Assembly (NCBI GenBank): GCA_039817415.1
Contig: JBCBVV010000003.1
Span: 124,001-188,000, forward strand
DNA length: 64,000 bases
Reading direction: 5' to 3'
Source: JALEFZ01 sp039817415
Lineage (GTDB): Bacteria; Bacteroidota; Bacteroidia; J057
Position numbers and translations under genes: made by a program
The notes under the pieces: model-generated
Seen by the model: the letters and a program-made list of their open reading frames with translations, nothing else
Told to the model about the DNA's origin: nothing
The model's database searches: none
Part shown: positions 17,364 through 26,656 of the stretch, in pieces
Layout: each line of letters begins with the position of its first letter
Numbering within the stretch: the stretch's first letter is position 1

Positions 17364-18884
17364 TTACCAGGCAAAGGCATCAAATGAGCGATCCTCATTG
17401 TCAAACCTCCTCAACAAGACAAAGCATGCCATTGACAGATAAAGAAAGAGGCTCGTGGGAAGACTATTGAAGATAATCTGTGAATAATTGCCCATACAGA
17501 AGGCGAATAATGCACCCAAAAAGGCTAACGTCCATAGCTTGAGTTCTGGATCCTTGATACGAAAGTAGTACCTGACTGCAAAGGAAGAGATGACAAACAA
17601 AATACCCAGGAAAATGCCCAGTCCTATCCATCCCATTTCGATGGCCAGCTGAATATATCCTCCTTCTAAACGAATTTCGGTTATCATTCGGTCAGGAGAG
17701 AATTGCCTTCCTCGTTTCCCTGTAAGTCCAATTCCTCCTCCGATCGGATGAGATCGAATAAAGGGTTTGAGAAATTCTTGGGTATTGACCCTATCTTGAT
17801 AAGAGGTGGATTCTGATATCGTAAAGGTAGATTTGTATCGCTGAATAATGATGTTTTCGCTTGGAATTACATACATGATGCCCCAAATCAAGGCTACCAC
17901 ACCTAGCCAAATCGCGAGTTTTTTATTTAAGGATAACCCAACAATCATGAGACAAGCTACTGGTACAACCACAAAGGCGGTTCTGGTTCCAGATAAAAAC
18001 ATCGCGATCCACATCAAGACCACACTAGCAGCCAAGGCTAGTTTATACTTCTTTTCTAGTTCGGTGCTTAACATTAAGGGCATACAGAATATGCTCGTTC
18101 CTCCCATTAAAATTCCCATAATACCAGGAGAAGAAAAGAAGGAAAAGTTCCTAGGTGTCCCATCAATAAATACCTTATCTAAGTAGGCGACCTCCTCTAA
18201 CAACCACAATCGCTCGAAGCGTTGGAGCCCAAGCGTATGCTGAACGATGGCGTATAAAGCGCCCAATGTGGTAAGCGCAATCCACATGTATCCCAGCTTG
18301 CGAACATCATCAAACTTAGTAAAGGCAAATAGAGGTATGAAGAACAGCACCATTCTCAATCCAGTATTTCGAACTTCATAGAACCATGCAATTTGACTAG
18401 GGCTATAGGGATTAAATAGTTGGATAAAATTATATCCCAACCAAACGGCTGTAAGGACTGTAAAGGTGTGATACAAGGCCCTCCAGTCTCGCCTCCTGAT
18501 TTGTTTCAGGTAAACCCCAAAAATCATCATGAGAATACTCGCGTCTAAGAAGAGTCCCAAAGGAAGATCACCCGTGATTTTCTTGAGTCCCATAACCAGG
18601 AAGGCAGCAATAACCGTCATGTACAAGCCAAACTTCAGGTTGAACATAGATACAACCAGAAGGGGAATAATGCAGAGGACCAATAGCCATACGGCTGCTG
18701 AGATCCATCCATAATTCCCAATTTGCCAAGAAAATAGAAGGGCAATTCCAATTAGAAGCAGATACCCTAAAGGCGTTTCAAGCTTCTTTTTGATAAGTTC
18801 GTTCCTCATCCAATCCCATACAGAAAAACTGTTGGAAGCTGGCGTTACTTTTTCGTGAGAAAGTTTAAAGAGGAATGGATCCAT
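17364..18884 (-). CDS. O-antigen ligase/polymerase-like membrane protein
   Basis: From the ATG at 18884 (the TTG at 18917 was rejected) the protein has 506 residues and about 11-12 membrane helices. A large periplasmic loop before the last helices contains 'FIRSHPIGGGIGLTGKRG', the characteristic Wzy_C loop of O-antigen ligases and polymerases, and is followed by 'GGYIQLAIEMGWIGLGIFLG'. Such proteins transfer or polymerise undecaprenyl-linked glycans at the periplasmic face of the inner membrane. No other polysaccharide gene is adjacent, which suggests an orphan ligase. The closest glycan genes in the window are at 58-60 kb. Confidence 0.82.
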   Translation of the reverse strand: MDPFLFKLSHEKVTPASNSFSVWDWMRNELIKKKLETPLGYLLLIGIALLFSWQIGNYGWISAAVWLLVLCIIPLLVVSMFNLKFGLYMTVIAAFLVMGLKKITGDLPLGLFLDASILMMIFGVYLKQIRRRDWRALYHTFTVLTAVWLGYNFIQLFNPYSPSQIAWFYEVRNTGLRMVLFFIPLFAFTKFDDVRKLGYMWIALTTLGALYAIVQHTLGLQRFERLWLLEEVAYLDKVFIDGTPRNFSFFSSPGIMGILMGGTSIFCMPLMLSTELEKKYKLALAASVVLMWIAMFLSGTRTAFVVVPVACLMIVGLSLNKKLAIWLGVVALIWGIMYVIPSENIIIQRYKSTFTISESTSYQDRVNTQEFLKPFIRSHPIGGGIGLTGKRGRQFSPDRMITEIRLEGGYIQLAIEMGWIGLGIFLGILFVISSFAVRYYFRIKDPELKLWTLAFLGALFAFCMGNYSQIIFNSLPTSLFLYLSMACFVLLRRFDNEDRSFDAFAW

Positions 18885-18917
18885 AGGGATATAATAAAAG
18901 AAAAAACACCGATTCAA

Positions 18918-19457
18918 CTATTTAAGAATTGAATCGCTGTTTTCCATAAAAATCAAAAAACTTTTCCTACACAGAGCGAAAATGAAGTGGGTCAGAGGGG
19001 ATTGACCCTTTTTGGTAATCTGGCTGGAGCTCTTGTGCTAGAAAAGCACAATCTTAACAAAGAAGGCTACGCATACTGCTAAACAAACTCCGAGAATAAG
19101 CTTTTCGTGGATTCTCTCTGAGGATGTCAGAACGTATTCTCTTTTTTTAGGCGAATAGTGATTCATAAGAACAATTTGTATCGGGATATTTACTTATCTA
19201 CACTACATAAATACCCAAAGAATCTTTATTAATCATGTAAGAACCAGATAGCAGTTCCTTTCACGACCTAAATGGATCGAAACTCAGGATAAATGGTCAA
19301 ACGCATATTTTTTTTTCACCATTCGTCAAAAAAGTTATTGTATAACAATATTCAATTTACCGAACCAACGTATAAACAATGACTCAAAAGGCCTTCATGC
19401 TTCGCCTTCTATCAAAGATCGGCCGGATTGTTTATCTTTTGCGTAAGTGATTCGCCT
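18918..19457. other. Intergenic region with small ORF and hairpin
   Basis: This 540-bp region separates the membrane protein from the Crp-like regulator. It contains a candidate 42-residue membrane protein gene on the minus strand (listed separately) and a plus-strand hairpin GGGTCA/TGACCC (18989-18994 with 19003-19008) followed by five T residues. A 23-codon plus-strand frame (19379-19450) lies just before the regulator and could be a leader, but has no clear support. Confidence 0.4.
19038..19166 (-). CDS. Candidate 42-residue single-pass membrane protein
   Basis: The minus-strand frame reads MNHYSPKKREYV then LTSSERIHEK and a hydrophobic segment (LILGVCLAVCVAFFVKIVLF) ending at a stop at 19038. 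A polar, Lys/Arg-containing N-terminus followed by one membrane helix is typical of small Bacteroidota membrane proteins. Nothing homologous was recognised and no promoter was identified. It lies between genes of both strands, so it would be monocistronic. Confidence 0.4.
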   Translation of the reverse strand: MNHYSPKKREYVLTSSERIHEKLILGVCLAVCVAFFVKIVLF

Positions 19458-20042
19458 ATGTATGATTTGCTCCTGAAAAAAATAGACCAATTTGTGGAAA
19501 TGAGCCCTGAGGAAAAAGAAATCCTTTCCTCCAAATTTTTCCTTCGGTCCATCAAAAAAAATGAGGTACTCCTCCCCTTCGGAGATATATGTAAGGACTT
19601 ATACTTTATCAACAAGGGTTTGATCCGCTTCTATTACCCAACTGATGATGGGAAAGAAATCACAGGATTCATCTTTGAAGAGGGACTGTTTGCCACTTCC
19701 AACGAGAGCTTTTTTACACAAACCCCATCCCTTCAAATTTTAGAAAGCTTGGAAGAGGGGGAAGTCTTGTGTATCAGTTACCAGGCTTTGATGGAACTCT
19801 TTCAACTGGTTCCCAAGACCATAGAATTTGTCATGAAGATTTCGATCAGGAGGATGAGTGAAGCACAAAAGGTGGTAGCCTCCTTGATCATGCACAAGCC
19901 CGAGGACCGTTATATCTCCTTTCTAGAAAAAAGACCCGACCTAGCAGGCCGAATACCCCAAGGAGTTTTAGCCACTTATCTGGGGATTACTCCCGTTTCC
20001 TTGAGCAGAATTAGAAAAAGAATCACAGAAAAAGGGGATTGA
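19458..20042 (+). CDS. Crp/Fnr family transcriptional regulator
   Basis: From the ATG at 19458 the protein has 194 residues. The longer frame starts with TTG at 19428 and adds ten unlikely residues. The N-terminal cyclic-nucleotide-binding-like domain (about 1-120) includes 'LLPFGDICKDLYFINKGLIR' and 'EITGFIFEEGLFATSNESF'. The C-terminal helix-turn-helix (about 150-194) has 'IPQGVLATYLGITPVSLSRIRK'. It lacks the Cys residues of an Fnr iron-sulfur cluster and the cAMP-binding Arg-Thr/Ser pair of Crp, so its ligand is unknown. A 58-bp gap leads to an SRPBCC gene on the same strand, probably a target or partner. Confidence 0.88.
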   Translation: MYDLLLKKIDQFVEMSPEEKEILSSKFFLRSIKKNEVLLPFGDICKDLYFINKGLIRFYYPTDDGKEITGFIFEEGLFATSNESFFTQTPSLQILESLEEGEVLCISYQALMELFQLVPKTIEFVMKISIRRMSEAQKVVASLIMHKPEDRYISFLEKRPDLAGRIPQGVLATYLGITPVSLSRIRKRITEKGD

Positions 20043-20100
20043 TCGTACTTTTTTATCTTTTGTAAAAAGAATTGGGCAAAGGCTTTCCTTATTTGAGGAC

Positions 20101-20598
20101 ATGTTTACAACAATTATCACAGTAATCATGCTTAGTGTAACCCAACCAATATCAGAAGTTCCTACAGCTATGGGAAAGGAAATCCACACAGAGATTGACA
20201 TTAACGCCTCCACCCAGAAAGTATGGGAGGTCCTCACAACTTTCGAGTCTTACAAGACATGGAACCCCTTTATCATTCAGATTTCAGGAGAATTGAAAGA
20301 GGGGGCCCAGTTAGAAACACATATGAAATTGGGGGATGAGATCCAGACTTTTAAGCCTACGGTGGTGGTCGTGGAAGATGGGAAGGCTTTTGAATGGCTA
20401 GGAAGCGTTCCTTTGGGTGCTTTCAAAGGTAGGCACTGTTTTCGTTTAGAATCCTTAGGGCCAGATAAGTGTAGGTTATACCACTACGAGCAATTCAGCG
20501 GATGGCTGAGTGGTCCTATTCTAAAAAGAATTGGACAGGAAACCTTAGCATGCTTTGAGCAGATGAACATCGCCTTGAAAAATAGGGTCGAAGGTTAA
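20101..20598 (+). CDS. SRPBCC family protein (START-like fold)
   Basis: The 165-residue protein has an SRPBCC (polyketide cyclase/START-like) fold from about residue 25: 'IHTEIDINASTQKVWEVLTT' at the start, 'WNPFIIQISGELKEGAQLET' in the middle and a long C-terminal helix 'CFEQMNIALKNRV'. The fold makes a deep hydrophobic pocket for lipids or aromatic ligands. The first 23 residues are hydrophobic and could be a signal or an artefact, since an internal ATG at residue 24 starts exactly at the domain. It follows the Crp-type regulator by 58 bp, suggesting a two-gene unit. The next gene converges and a hairpin separates them. Confidence 0.82.
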   Translation: MFTTIITVIMLSVTQPISEVPTAMGKEIHTEIDINASTQKVWEVLTTFESYKTWNPFIIQISGELKEGAQLETHMKLGDEIQTFKPTVVVVEDGKAFEWLGSVPLGAFKGRHCFRLESLGPDKCRLYHYEQFSGWLSGPILKRIGQETLACFEQMNIALKNRVEG

Positions 20599-20622
20599 AT
20601 AGCCAAAAGCAAAAATACATAA

Positions 20623-20643
20623 AGCGGCACCATTGGTGCCGCT
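20623..20643. terminator. Bidirectional terminator between convergent genes
   Basis: AGCGGCACC and GGTGCCGCT (20623-20631 and 20635-20643) form a 9-bp stem with a 3-nt loop. It lies between the SRPBCC gene and the minus-strand DUF2541 gene. On the minus strand it is followed by TTTATGTATTTTT, so it works best as the terminator of that gene. Confidence 0.6.
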
Positions 20644-20698
20644 CCCCATGAATACAAATATGAATAAGATAAATAAGACTTATTGGACTCCCCTTGCC

Positions 20699-21142
20699 TT
20701 ACTTCCTCCCCCAGAGTTGGACAGTTGCACGACGGGCAGCTCTATTTTTTGAATCATACCAGAATACTACTTTTTTCACGACCCTTCTCCCTCCTTTAAG
20801 ATCAATTACCCTTGTGCTTCCCCCTGCTGGGAAATTTTTCTTGAGCAATACCTCTTGTACATCGCCATTTCCATAATGGACCACCATTCGCCTCATGTTG
20901 ACAGCTGCCCCAACAAACTTGAGCTTTAAGGCAGTGAATCTCCCATCTCTAGCTGTAACTCTAATTTCATCTCTTTCGACTCTGAAATTGATTTTCCTGG
21001 CTCCAAGATTTTGCCATCTAGGAGGATTTTTCATGTTCATAGCATGCTCTGACACATGAGCAGACCCAGTCTGAACGGCAAAAATCATGGCGAGAAACAG
21101 GGTACTGGAAACAATTAAAATGGACTTTAAAGAGAGTTTCAT
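20699..21142 (-). CDS. Secreted DUF2541-like protein
   Basis: The 147-residue protein has a signal peptide ending around Ser-Ala at residues 27-28. The mature part has the DUF2541 pattern: 'WQNLGARKINFRVERDEIRV', 'TARDGRFTALKLKFVGAAVN', 'HYGNGDVQEVLL', 'GGSTRVIDLKGGRRVVKKVV' and a terminal 'ATVQLWGRK'. Function is unknown in the family; a compact periplasmic beta-sandwich is likely. It converges with the SRPBCC gene and shares a terminator with it. Confidence 0.75.
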   Translation of the reverse strand: MKLSLKSILIVSSTLFLAMIFAVQTGSAHVSEHAMNMKNPPRWQNLGARKINFRVERDEIRVTARDGRFTALKLKFVGAAVNMRRMVVHYGNGDVQEVLLKKNFPAGGSTRVIDLKGGRRVVKKVVFWYDSKNRAARRATVQLWGRK

Positions 21143-21371
21143 TTGTAATATTTATGATCAAATTGTGGGAAAAACACCCATTTGACCATGGAAAAGATCA
21201 TTGGTTTAAGGGTAATCTTGAAATAATTGCTATTAGGAAGCGTACTTAGGTAGAATAAAATGTTTGCAGCTTAAACTATCTCATGTTTCAAACAGATAAG
21301 ATAGGTACGAATTGTGTGTCTATTTTTTGTATTTTGAATGAACGAATAATCTACTTCGCATTTCATAACCC

Positions 21372-23354
21372 ATGAGCAACCCAAAGCGACCCCTTTATCA
21401 GTATATTTTTAGTCTGTATACTGTCCGCTACCTTGTTCTCGCTCTCGCTATTTTTTCCTTTCTTCCTTCCCTGTCTCAAACAGCGGAAGACAAACAACAT
21501 ATAGATGAATTGCTCCATGCAGTCAATCAAGATGATTGTTCGGAGTGTACGGGTTCAAGATATTGTACTCTCTCCTATTATTACTCCTCAATAGATTTAC
21601 CCAAAGGTCTTGAATATGCGGATAAGGCCATTAGAATAGGCCGCGAAAACCAATCTACAGAACTCTTGGTATGTGGGTTGACCAACAAGGGCTTCATTTA
21701 TGGGCTTATGGAAGATTATTCGCATGCGTATGAGGCCTTTTCAGAAGCTTATGAACTCGCCTTAAAAGGAGGAGATGAATTCGATCAAAGCATTGCCTTG
21801 CTCAACATGGGGGAAATGTCTATTGACGCTGACAGCCTGAAAAAAGGAAAAGAGTTATTAAGAAAAGCCCTAGACTTATCTATAACCTACGGAACAGAAA
21901 GCATTGATACGGACAATTGTCCAGAAGGCAATATCCCTTACATTTTAGATGGATTGGGAAACGCATTTAGGAAGGAAGGTGAAATCGATTCAGCTCTTTT
22001 TTACTACCTCAAAGCTTACGAATTAATTGATCCAGCTCAGGAAAGGGACTTATTTGTTTATTTAACAGTCAACCTAAGCAAACTCTATGAGCAAAAAGGG
22101 GATTTATATACAGCTTCCTACCTTTTTAGCTCCAATGTTGATAAAGTAGAAAAGGAGGGATACCCCCTCGATAAATTTGAATACTACCTCAGTTTTGCAG
22201 CCTTTCAACTTAGAAAGAAGAAAATAGAATCTGCTGAATCTTATTTAAAATTAGCCTATGACAATCTTCAAGGTTTGAACTCTAAAAGTCAGGAGATTAC
22301 TTATTTCCTCCTGAAAGCAAAAATAGATTCCAGTAAGTCTAATTTTCAGGAAGCCTTACTTGCCTATCAATACGGTACACATCTACGAGACAGCCTACAA
22401 AACCAAGAGAGTGCAAGGGAATACGCAGAATTGCAGGCCATATTTAACCACAGAGAAGCAGAACGAGAAATCAATCATTTGAGGGACGAGCAAGCGCAAA
22501 AGGATAAGATCATCAATCAACAAATCTTGTTATTTGCATTGACACTGACAGGCTTGGGATTGATGTTTTTTATCGTCTTCAACCTTAGCAGAACTAATAA
22601 AATGCGCAAGGAAATGAACGAGCGGCTTAGGGAACTCAACATAGAAAAGGATGCCCTGTTGCGCGTCGTAGCCCATGATATGCGTTCTCCCTTGGCTAAT
22701 GTGAGCGGTTTACTCGATTTTCTGGAATCAGATCAGAAAAATGCGGAAGAAATCTTAAGTATGATCCGAAATGAGGTAAACAGATCATTTAATTTGGCTG
22801 GCAATCTACTTGAGATGGATGCACTTGAGCACGGTACCAAAAAACCTTCTCCGAGTGAGCTTGATTTACATTTGCTGGTGAGAGAATCTGCCAAACGCTT
22901 TCAGCATGCTGCGGGTCGAAAAAGTCAACGTATTATACTAGACCTCTCACCAGAAATTGGCACTGACATCATGTCCGACCCTGTTTTCCTATCTCGTATC
23001 CTTGACAACCTTATTTCCAATGCCATCAAATACTCGCCTCCTGAAACAGAAGTAAAAGTTGTTACAGCGCTTAAACAGGGTGCTCCCATTATTCAAGTTA
23101 TTGACGAAGGGCCCGGTATACCCAAAGAGAGCCATGCCAGAATCTTTAAAAAATTCTCCAATTTAAACAACCAGCCAACTGGTGGGGAAACCTCAAATGG
23201 TTTAGGATTGGCCATTTCGAAGATGCTCACTGAGCAATTGGGAGGGACGATTACCTTAGAGAGCGACTATGGAGCAGGTTGTACATTCACGGTAAGCCTT
23301 CCCGTTCAAGCGGGAGAAATTCGAAAAAGAGTTGAAAAGGCAAAAAGTATTTGA
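21372..23354 (+). CDS. TPR-containing sensor histidine kinase
   Basis: The 660-residue protein has a signal-like N-terminus, about seven TPR units in the periplasmic part (about 55-350), one membrane helix (about 385-407), and a coiled linker before a HisKA domain with phosphoacceptor His435 in 'HDMRSPLANV'. The ATPase domain follows: N box 'DNLISNAIKYSP', G1 'IDEGPGIP' and G2 'GLGLAISK', ending with 'ACTFTV'-like strands. A short Cys-rich element (DDCSECTGSRYC) precedes the TPRs and could form disulfides. It senses an extracytoplasmic signal, but no response regulator is adjacent. The orphan receivers at 5.7-6.9 kb are possible partners, as inference. Confidence 0.92.
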   Translation: MSNPKRPLYQYIFSLYTVRYLVLALAIFSFLPSLSQTAEDKQHIDELLHAVNQDDCSECTGSRYCTLSYYYSSIDLPKGLEYADKAIRIGRENQSTELLVCGLTNKGFIYGLMEDYSHAYEAFSEAYELALKGGDEFDQSIALLNMGEMSIDADSLKKGKELLRKALDLSITYGTESIDTDNCPEGNIPYILDGLGNAFRKEGEIDSALFYYLKAYELIDPAQERDLFVYLTVNLSKLYEQKGDLYTASYLFSSNVDKVEKEGYPLDKFEYYLSFAAFQLRKKKIESAESYLKLAYDNLQGLNSKSQEITYFLLKAKIDSSKSNFQEALLAYQYGTHLRDSLQNQESAREYAELQAIFNHREAEREINHLRDEQAQKDKIINQQILLFALTLTGLGLMFFIVFNLSRTNKMRKEMNERLRELNIEKDALLRVVAHDMRSPLANVSGLLDFLESDQKNAEEILSMIRNEVNRSFNLAGNLLEMDALEHGTKKPSPSELDLHLLVRESAKRFQHAAGRKSQRIILDLSPEIGTDIMSDPVFLSRILDNLISNAIKYSPPETEVKVVTALKQGAPIIQVIDEGPGIPKESHARIFKKFSNLNNQPTGGETSNGLGLAISKMLTEQLGGTITLESDYGAGCTFTVSLPVQAGEIRKRVEKAKSI

Positions 23355-23556
23355 TAAAGACGTACAAATAATAGCCCATTACATTCATTTGTTCGGGTGA
23401 GTCCTTCGCTTACTGCCCCTGCAATTTTGACCATCATCCACCCTGCCTTATTTGCGTAAAAGAGAAAAGAATCCACAAAGGGGAAAATAAATTAATTCCC
23501 GAGTTGGAAATATATCTTTTTTCGATCAATTTACGTACACCAAACAAACCTGTTAC

Positions 23557-24420
23557 ATGAGAAAAACACTCATCTTGCTCACCTTGGGGCTGGCAATCTT
23601 CCTTACTGCCTGCGATGATTTGGTCCTATTTACTCAAAAGATAGAAGGTTCAAATCCAACCCAACTCTCCGGAAGCTACGTATTGACTTTTGAAGATGAA
23701 GAAGAAGTTCACTACGATACGCTTACCTTCACCCAGGTTCTTCCCTATCGATTTATTGTCCATTCTTCCTTAGCAAAAAAAGAAGTATACAATGGCGAAA
23801 TCCATCAAAGAGGAGACGATTACTTCCTCCAAACCATGGATGAGGAGACAAAAAAATGGAAAATTACAGCTTTCCGTTTCCGCCACGGAGAAGCAATGAA
23901 CTTATTCGAGAGTATGCACTTTGGTCAGGGCCAAGGAAAACTGGTATCCCAGATCAAGGATGACAAGATCAAGCTGATCCGTACCAGCAAACGCCTCAAG
24001 GAGAAGCAAGAAGGCCAAACAAACTCAGATTCGACCTTCAAGGTGTATGAGGTAAAAGCCAATGTCCGCAAAACCCTTCGCATCTGGCGCTCTATCTTGA
24101 GAAAATCCGATCCAGTCCCTTACAGAAAGCTTGAATCTGTCGAAAAATCTCTTGAGCTTAAGGACAAGATGGAAACTGATCAGGCCTACTTCAAACTCTA
24201 TCCCAATCCGGCCTCCTATATGATCAATCTGGAATTACCAGACGCCAGAGAATGGACAGCAAGCCTCATCAATATTCAGGGCAGGGAGATTAGACAAGAA
24301 TCCTTTGATACTTCTTCTCATCAGATAAACATCCAGAACCTACCTTCAGGAACTTATTTTGTTAGGCTCAATGACAGAGCCCTTCAGACACAAAAGACCT
24401 GGAAGTTTGTAAAAGACTAA
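23557..24420 (+). CDS. Lipoprotein with T9SS type A sorting domain
   Basis: The 287-residue protein starts with a lipobox (FLTAC, Cys19) yet ends with a T9SS type A sorting domain (about 212-287: 'KLYPNPASYMINLEL', 'INIQGREIRQESF', 'NLPSGTYFVRL', 'TWKFVKD'). The middle part is polar and unrecognised. T9SS tails normally direct a substrate, after Sec export, across the outer membrane, and sorting and lipidation are usually seen as alternatives, so the two together are odd. It could be a T9SS substrate lipidated in the periplasm or one whose signal merely resembles a lipobox. It stands alone and ends in a strong terminator. Confidence 0.75.
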   Translation: MRKTLILLTLGLAIFLTACDDLVLFTQKIEGSNPTQLSGSYVLTFEDEEEVHYDTLTFTQVLPYRFIVHSSLAKKEVYNGEIHQRGDDYFLQTMDEETKKWKITAFRFRHGEAMNLFESMHFGQGQGKLVSQIKDDKIKLIRTSKRLKEKQEGQTNSDSTFKVYEVKANVRKTLRIWRSILRKSDPVPYRKLESVEKSLELKDKMETDQAYFKLYPNPASYMINLELPDAREWTASLINIQGREIRQESFDTSSHQINIQNLPSGTYFVRLNDRALQTQKTWKFVKD

Positions 24421-24440
24421 TTCTTAAAGAAAATTTCTCA

Positions 24441-24480
24441 AACCGCACCCTTTTTCCTGTGAAAGAAGGGTGCGGTTTTA
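24441..24480 (+). terminator. Terminator of the T9SS-tail lipoprotein gene
   Basis: AACCGCACCCTT (24441-24452) and AAGGGTGCGGTT (24466-24477) form a perfect 12-bp stem with a 13-nt loop, followed by a T-rich tail (TTTTA). It lies about 20 bp after the stop codon. Confidence 0.85.
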
Positions 24481-24622
24481 TGTTGGACCTTTTTTCTTTT
24501 GGGGAAAGGAGAGTATTTGGAAAGCCAGATCGGTTTGTCTAGATTATTTTCCATTCCTGTGAAATATTGGTAAAACAGGAAAAATGGGTTCCCCGCTGAG
24601 CGGGAAATACGATACATTCAAC

Positions 24623-26614
24623 ATGAGCAGCCGCAGACTATTCGCCCTTCTGGTAGGGATTGACAAGTACCAGAATCCTATTCCCCCACTAGATGGATGT
24701 GTAAATGACATGAGAGCCATGCACGACTATCTAGAAAGGTATACCCAGCAAAAAGGGATTGACTATTTTCCCGTTATTCTGGAAAATGAGGCTGCTACCC
24801 GATTCAATATTGTAGGCAAGTTTGAATCTCATCTTACTCAAGCTGGTGAAGATGATGTGGCTGTATTTTATTATTCCGGCCATGGCTCACAGGAGGAAGC
24901 CCATGAGCTATTTTGGGAAATTGAATCTGACCATAAAAACGAAACACTCGTCTGCTATGATAGCCGCCTACCAGATGGCATGGACTTGGCGGACAAAGAG
25001 TTGGCGACTCTGATAGACCTCGTTGCCGTCAATGATCCACATATAGTTGTCATAGTTGATGCATGCAATTCGGGAGATGGAACAAGGCATGTTGGCGCCC
25101 AAATGAAAGTACGTCAGGTGGAACAAGTACCACGCTTGATGAATGGACAACCTAGGGTGAGGATGCCTCAGTCCTACATCTTACCAAGACAAGTTGAAAC
25201 AGAAAGAGCCCTTAGGGACGATAGCCAGGCAGAAGACTTCATTATTCCGTACCCTAAACATATCAGTTTGGCAGCCTCTCGCTCTTTTGAGTTGGCCAAG
25301 GAAACCTATCTTGGTGGAAGTCCAAGAGGCGTGTTTACCTATTCTCTTATTGAAGTGTTGGAAACGACCGTAGGAAGCTTGAGTTACAACGATCTGATGA
25401 GAAGGGTACGCAGTTTGGTTGCCCAGAGAACTTATGATCAGATGCCTCAGATATCTGCTAACCCAGCGGAGAATGTGAATCTTGAATTTCTAGAAGGACT
25501 CACTACCTTATCCAGCAATTACTTCTCCCTAAATTATGAAGGAGCAGATGGATGGGCCGTAGATGGAGGAGGTATCCATGGCATTGTTCCTCCTAATTTC
25601 ACGGGGCAAACGACCATCCTGTCAGTTTTCTCTTTTGATAGTACCGAAGCAGATTTACAAGATCCATCCAAGGCAATTGGAAAAGCCACCGTAACTTCTG
25701 TCCTCTCTGGTAAAAGTATGGTGGAGTTGCAGGATGGCTTACTGCTTGACCAACATCAGGCATATAAATGCAAGATTTTTGAAATTCCAGTAGAACCTTT
25801 GATGGTCTATGCAGAAGCTCGAGAAAAATTGGTTAAAAAGATTTACGAGGCTGGAAAAGCGATGCTTACAGCCAATAGTTACCTGGCTTTTGTAGACAGG
25901 CAAATGCTGTCAGACTATACCATTTATCACCAGCATGGTCAGTTTATTCTGACCCGTTCGGCTGATGGACCCGAGATGCCCTTGGCCTCTCCTACAGAAT
26001 CGGATGATGATGAGGATATAGACAAAGTTCTCAGGATGCTGATGCATATTGCCAATTACGAACGAATCAAAAGCTTAAAAAATCCTGGTAGCAGCCTTGC
26101 TTCGGAAGCGATCAAGATTGATCTGATTGATCCCGATAGCGGAGAAATTTTCGAACCCGATTCGGATGGATTCACCTTTTCACAAGATGGAGGGCCTGGT
26201 ACCATGTCTTCTTTCAAGATTAGGGTCCGAAATGATTCAAATGATGATCTCTTTTGTTCATTAGCCTTCTTTGACAGCCAGTTTAGCATACAAACGGGGC
26301 TCTTGGGACCCAATGGAAAACTATTGGAACCAGGCGAAGAAGCCTATGCCATGGGAGGTGCTAAGGCGAGCGGCCATGTTCCTGATTTTCTTTTCGCCCA
26401 AGGAATTACGCAGGTAGAAGAGTGCCTCAAGGTGTTTTTTGCCACCCGTGATGTCAATCCGACCAGCATGAGAATGCCATCTTTAGGAGAAGCCTTTACC
26501 CCCAAATCGATTTCAAGCAATCAGAGAGGCTTAATCTTTGACGCAGGAGGAACAGATGCCTTTGACGATTGGAATGTCAATGAGGTCAGTTTCACCATTG
26601 TAAGAAGTGTTTAA
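24623..26614 (+). CDS. Caspase family protein (peptidase C14)
   Basis: From the ATG at 24623 the protein has 663 residues; an ATG at 24584 adds 13. The N-terminal caspase-like domain (about 1-290) starts 'SRRLFALLVGIDKY', has catalytic His87 in 'FYYSGHGSQ' and catalytic Cys148 in 'IVDACNSGDG'. The acidic specificity-pocket residues are in the DSR and DACNS regions, as in metacaspases and orthocaspases that prefer basic P1 residues. The C-terminal part (about 380-663) has no membrane segment and looks like the DUF4384-like beta domain common in Bacteroidota caspase proteins. No gasdermin, nucleotide cyclase or CRISPR partner is nearby, so its role (proteolytic signalling or turnover) is open. 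Confidence 0.88.
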   Translation: MSSRRLFALLVGIDKYQNPIPPLDGCVNDMRAMHDYLERYTQQKGIDYFPVILENEAATRFNIVGKFESHLTQAGEDDVAVFYYSGHGSQEEAHELFWEIESDHKNETLVCYDSRLPDGMDLADKELATLIDLVAVNDPHIVVIVDACNSGDGTRHVGAQMKVRQVEQVPRLMNGQPRVRMPQSYILPRQVETERALRDDSQAEDFIIPYPKHISLAASRSFELAKETYLGGSPRGVFTYSLIEVLETTVGSLSYNDLMRRVRSLVAQRTYDQMPQISANPAENVNLEFLEGLTTLSSNYFSLNYEGADGWAVDGGGIHGIVPPNFTGQTTILSVFSFDSTEADLQDPSKAIGKATVTSVLSGKSMVELQDGLLLDQHQAYKCKIFEIPVEPLMVYAEAREKLVKKIYEAGKAMLTANSYLAFVDRQMLSDYTIYHQHGQFILTRSADGPEMPLASPTESDDDEDIDKVLRMLMHIANYERIKSLKNPGSSLASEAIKIDLIDPDSGEIFEPDSDGFTFSQDGGPGTMSSFKIRVRNDSNDDLFCSLAFFDSQFSIQTGLLGPNGKLLEPGEEAYAMGGAKASGHVPDFLFAQGITQVEECLKVFFATRDVNPTSMRMPSLGEAFTPKSISSNQRGLIFDAGGTDAFDDWNVNEVSFTIVRSV

Positions 26615-26656
26615 ATCTACTCCATCCTTTTATAAAGCTAAGTAATCTTAATCCTT

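Noticed and set aside
19379..19450. 23-codon frame just before the Crp-like regulator as a leader peptide
   Set aside because: There is no attenuator hairpin and no unusual run of regulatory codons; too short to support.
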